This document shows positions 62,297 through 64,000 of a stretch of DNA of 64,000 nt, piece after piece; the first letter of the stretch is position 1; each line of letters begins with the position of its first letter. Source of the DNA: Candidatus Zymogenaceae bacterium. GTDB taxonomy: Bacteria; Desulfobacterota; Zymogenia; Zymogenales; Zymogenaceae. The stretch lies in assembly GCA_016931225.1 (NCBI GenBank), contig JAFGFE010000002.1, forward strand, positions 54,144-118,143. The letters run 5' to 3'. The notes beneath the pieces were generated by a model. That model saw only the letters and a program-made list of their open reading frames with translations, was not told the DNA's origin and did no database searches. Position numbers and translations under genes: made by a program.

Positions 62297-62325
62297 TTTA
62301 CATCGACATAAAAACATATTATAAG
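62297..62325 (+). promoter_or_regulatory. Promoter of the GNAT gene
   Basis: TTTACA (62297-62302), exactly 17 bases, TATAAG (62320-62325), 57 bases before the ATG. A second TATAAT sits at 62328-62333. Divergent from liv. Confidence 0.6.
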
Positions 62326-62381
62326 AGTATAATCCCAGGTGTTGTGTCAATCATTGTGTTGTATCGTCTGGAGCTTGCTGG

Positions 62382-62891
62382 ATGACCTACCCATCCCAGT
62401 ACGAAAAAGAGATGACCCTCAAGGGAGGGGAGATTATCCTGTTTCGTCCCGTCCGTGACGGTGACGTCCCCCTCATCAAGGATTTCTACAACAGCCTTTC
62501 CGAGAGAACGAAATACCTGCGGTTCTTCACGCCCAAGAAGGAAGCCCGGGAGGATCGCATCCGCCGATTCGCCACCGTCGACTATATCACATCGATGGTC
62601 ATTGTCGCGGAGTATAAGGGGGAACTGGTGGGCATCGCCCGGTATGACTGGGAGGAGGAGGAACAGTATCTGGAGCTGGCGGAGACCATTCGTGACGACT
62701 GGCAGGGAAAGGGGCTGGGTACGCAGTTGTTTCTGTACATGATCGATGTGGCACGGGACAATAACTACACCAGCATGACGGCCCTGATTCTTGATGAAAA
62801 CAAAAAACCCTTCGCGATATTGAAGAAGACCGTCGGAAACCTGAAATTGAAATACGAGAGAAATTTTATCATGGCGACCTTTGATATTTAA
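62382..62891 (+). CDS. GNAT-family N-acetyltransferase
   Basis: 169 residues. The acetyl-CoA loop is in DDWQGKGLGTQLFLYMIDVARDN, with the preceding strand LVGIARYDWEEEEQYLELAETI and the tail LILDENKKPFAILKKTVG. Similar N-termini (EIILFRPVRDGDVPLIKDFYNSLSERTKYLRFF) occur in stand-alone relatives of the acetyltransferase domain of protein-acetylating (Pat-type) enzymes. Its neighbour is an acyl-CoA ligase, a class of enzyme that Pat-type acetyltransferases regulate; this makes a control role plausible but unproven. Confidence 0.82.
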   Translation: MTYPSQYEKEMTLKGGEIILFRPVRDGDVPLIKDFYNSLSERTKYLRFFTPKKEAREDRIRRFATVDYITSMVIVAEYKGELVGIARYDWEEEEQYLELAETIRDDWQGKGLGTQLFLYMIDVARDNNYTSMTALILDENKKPFAILKKTVGNLKLKYERNFIMATFDI

Positions 62892-62950
62892 GAGTGAGCG
62901 GGTTGCCCGGTTTTATTTGTCTGTAATACAAAATAATCAGGAGGAATTGT

Positions 62951-64000
62951 ATGACAGCTAAAAAAAGCGACAAGAAGCCGTGGTTTGAGAATTATCCGAA
63001 GGGCGTTCCAAAGACTGTCACGTATGAAGATGTGACGCTTCCCGAGGCGTTTCGAAGGTCCGTAAAGAATTATCCTAATAATCCGGCCGTTACGTTTCTG
63101 GGGAAGGTTCTCAGCTACCGGGAGTTGGGGGAACTGGTGGATCGGCTCGCCGCTCGGCTTTCGGGCATGGGTGTCAAGAAGGGCAGCAGAGTGGCGACAC
63201 TGCTCCCCAACGTGCCGCAAATGATCATCGCCTACTATGCGGCCCAGTCTCTGGGTGCCAGCATGGTGCTGAACAATCCACTCTACACCGACCGGGAACT
63301 GGAGCACCAGCTCAACGACTCCGAGTCGGAATATCTTTTTACCCTGGACCTTCTGGCGCCCCGGATGATCGCCCTCAAGCCCAAGACCGGTATCAAAGAG
63401 ATCATCATCTGTCACATCAACGATTATCTCCCGTTTCCGAAAAAGCAGCTCTTTCCCATCGTGAAGAAGGCGATGTTTCGAAAGGTCGAGAAACAACCGA
63501 ACGTGTCAGAGTTTTTGGATCTCGTGAAGAAATCCGGGCCGAAACCTCCGGCGGTGGATCTCTCCTTTGACGATCTGGGCTGCTTCCAGTATACCGGCGG
63601 CACCACCGGTGTATCCAAGGGGGTGCTCCTTACCCACGGGAACCTGAGCAAGAACGTCCAGCAGATCAACTCTTGGTTTCCCGGCTTTAAACCGGGTGAG
63701 GAGTCGATTGTCGGGGCGCTTCCCTTTTTCCATTCCTTCGGCATGACCACCGTCATGAACTACGCCCTGTGGAACGGCTGGAATATCGTGCCGATCCCGA
63801 GGCCGGAGCCCCAGGCGATTCTGGAGGCCCTGGATGCCTATAAACCCACATTCATGCCCGCCGTTCCGACCATGTACGTGGGGATGCTTAGGCACCCCGA
63901 ATTCAAGAAGTTTAATGTGACCTCCCTCAAGGGCTGTTTCTCCGGGGCGGCGCCGTTGCCCCTGGATGTCATCCGGGAGTTCGAGGAGGCCACCGGGTCC
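62951..64000 (+). CDS. Long-chain acyl-CoA ligase (AMP-forming), 5' part, cut by window end
   Basis: 350 residues visible, frame open to the window end. ATG 62951 has an excellent AGGAGG site 8-9 bases upstream. AMP-binding P-loop YTGGTTGVSKGVLLTHGN (about 214-231), and downstream FFHSFGMTTVMNYALWNG and SGAAPLP. Activates fatty or other organic acids as acyl-AMP then acyl-CoA. Next to livMHGF on the other strand and a GNAT gene; in anaerobes such grouping often goes with uptake of organic or aromatic acids. Confidence 0.9.
   Translation, partial: MTAKKSDKKPWFENYPKGVPKTVTYEDVTLPEAFRRSVKNYPNNPAVTFLGKVLSYRELGELVDRLAARLSGMGVKKGSRVATLLPNVPQMIIAYYAAQSLGASMVLNNPLYTDRELEHQLNDSESEYLFTLDLLAPRMIALKPKTGIKEIIICHINDYLPFPKKQLFPIVKKAMFRKVEKQPNVSEFLDLVKKSGPKPPAVDLSFDDLGCFQYTGGTTGVSKGVLLTHGNLSKNVQQINSWFPGFKPGEESIVGALPFFHSFGMTTVMNYALWNGWNIVPIPRPEPQAILEALDAYKPTFMPAVPTMYVGMLRHPEFKKFNVTSLKGCFSGAAPLPLDVIREFEEATGS

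Overview
The window reads as a chromosomal segment of a Gram-negative, probably anaerobic, Desulfobacterota-like (deltaproteobacterial) bacterium. The signs are a type IV pilus secretin, an LpxH-type lipid A hydrolase, several lipoproteins, large acidic TPR proteins, a DUF39 homocysteine-biosynthesis protein typical of anaerobes, a split glycine decarboxylase, a Liv-type ABC transporter and an acyl-CoA ligase. Genus is not assignable from sequence alone. Base composition is evenly GC-rich except for one clearly AT-rich gene at 46.7-47.6 kb.

0-14.8 kb, plus strand: the 3' end of pilQ, a terminator, then aroC-aroK-aroB running into a giant acidic TPR protein. Next come a Roadblock/LC7 protein, aroQ, an M24 peptidase (pepQ-like), efp, accB and accC. 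A second TPR scaffold and an ExeA-like AAA ATPase follow. 14.9-28.1 kb: tRNA-Gly, then the translation/RNA operon rimP-nusA-infB-ylxP-rbfA-nrnA-truB-rpsO-pnp, an M16 peptidase, a GGQ release-factor-like protein and an M20 peptidase. 28.1-32.5 kb: a radical SAM/SPASM protein, a sirtuin, a small orphan gene behind a textbook sigma-54 promoter, tpiA-secG and tRNA-Leu.

32.6-37.6 kb: an unusual cluster of a DUF362 protein, an FGGY kinase, a secreted unknown and a DUF39 protein. 37.6-46.7 kb: a nuclease plus TPR/periplasmic-binding lipoprotein pair on the minus strand, an MFS transporter behind a perfect inverted repeat, a two-domain M16 peptidase, tatB-tatC and an lpxH-like gene. 46.7-47.6 kb: a single AT-rich abortive-infection gene, the one clear recent acquisition. 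47.6-51.2 kb: a metal-dependent hydrolase, an M24 peptidase, a FecR-like exported protein and a small lipoprotein. 51.3-58.1 kb: a Cys43-type FAD disulfide oxidoreductase heading gcvT-gcvH-gcvPA-gcvPB-lipA. 58.5-62.2 kb, minus strand: livMHGF without a binding protein. 62.4 kb to the end: a GNAT acetyltransferase and the 5' part of an acyl-CoA ligase.

Most of the window is housekeeping. The items most worth following are the sigma-54 controlled small gene with upstream operator-like palindromes, the acquired Abi gene whose insertion appears to have replaced the end of lpxH, the DUF362/FGGY/DUF39 cluster, and the pair of acidic TPR proteins with a Roadblock protein and an ExeA-like ATPase near pilQ. 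No rRNA, CRISPR array, transposase or prophage was seen.
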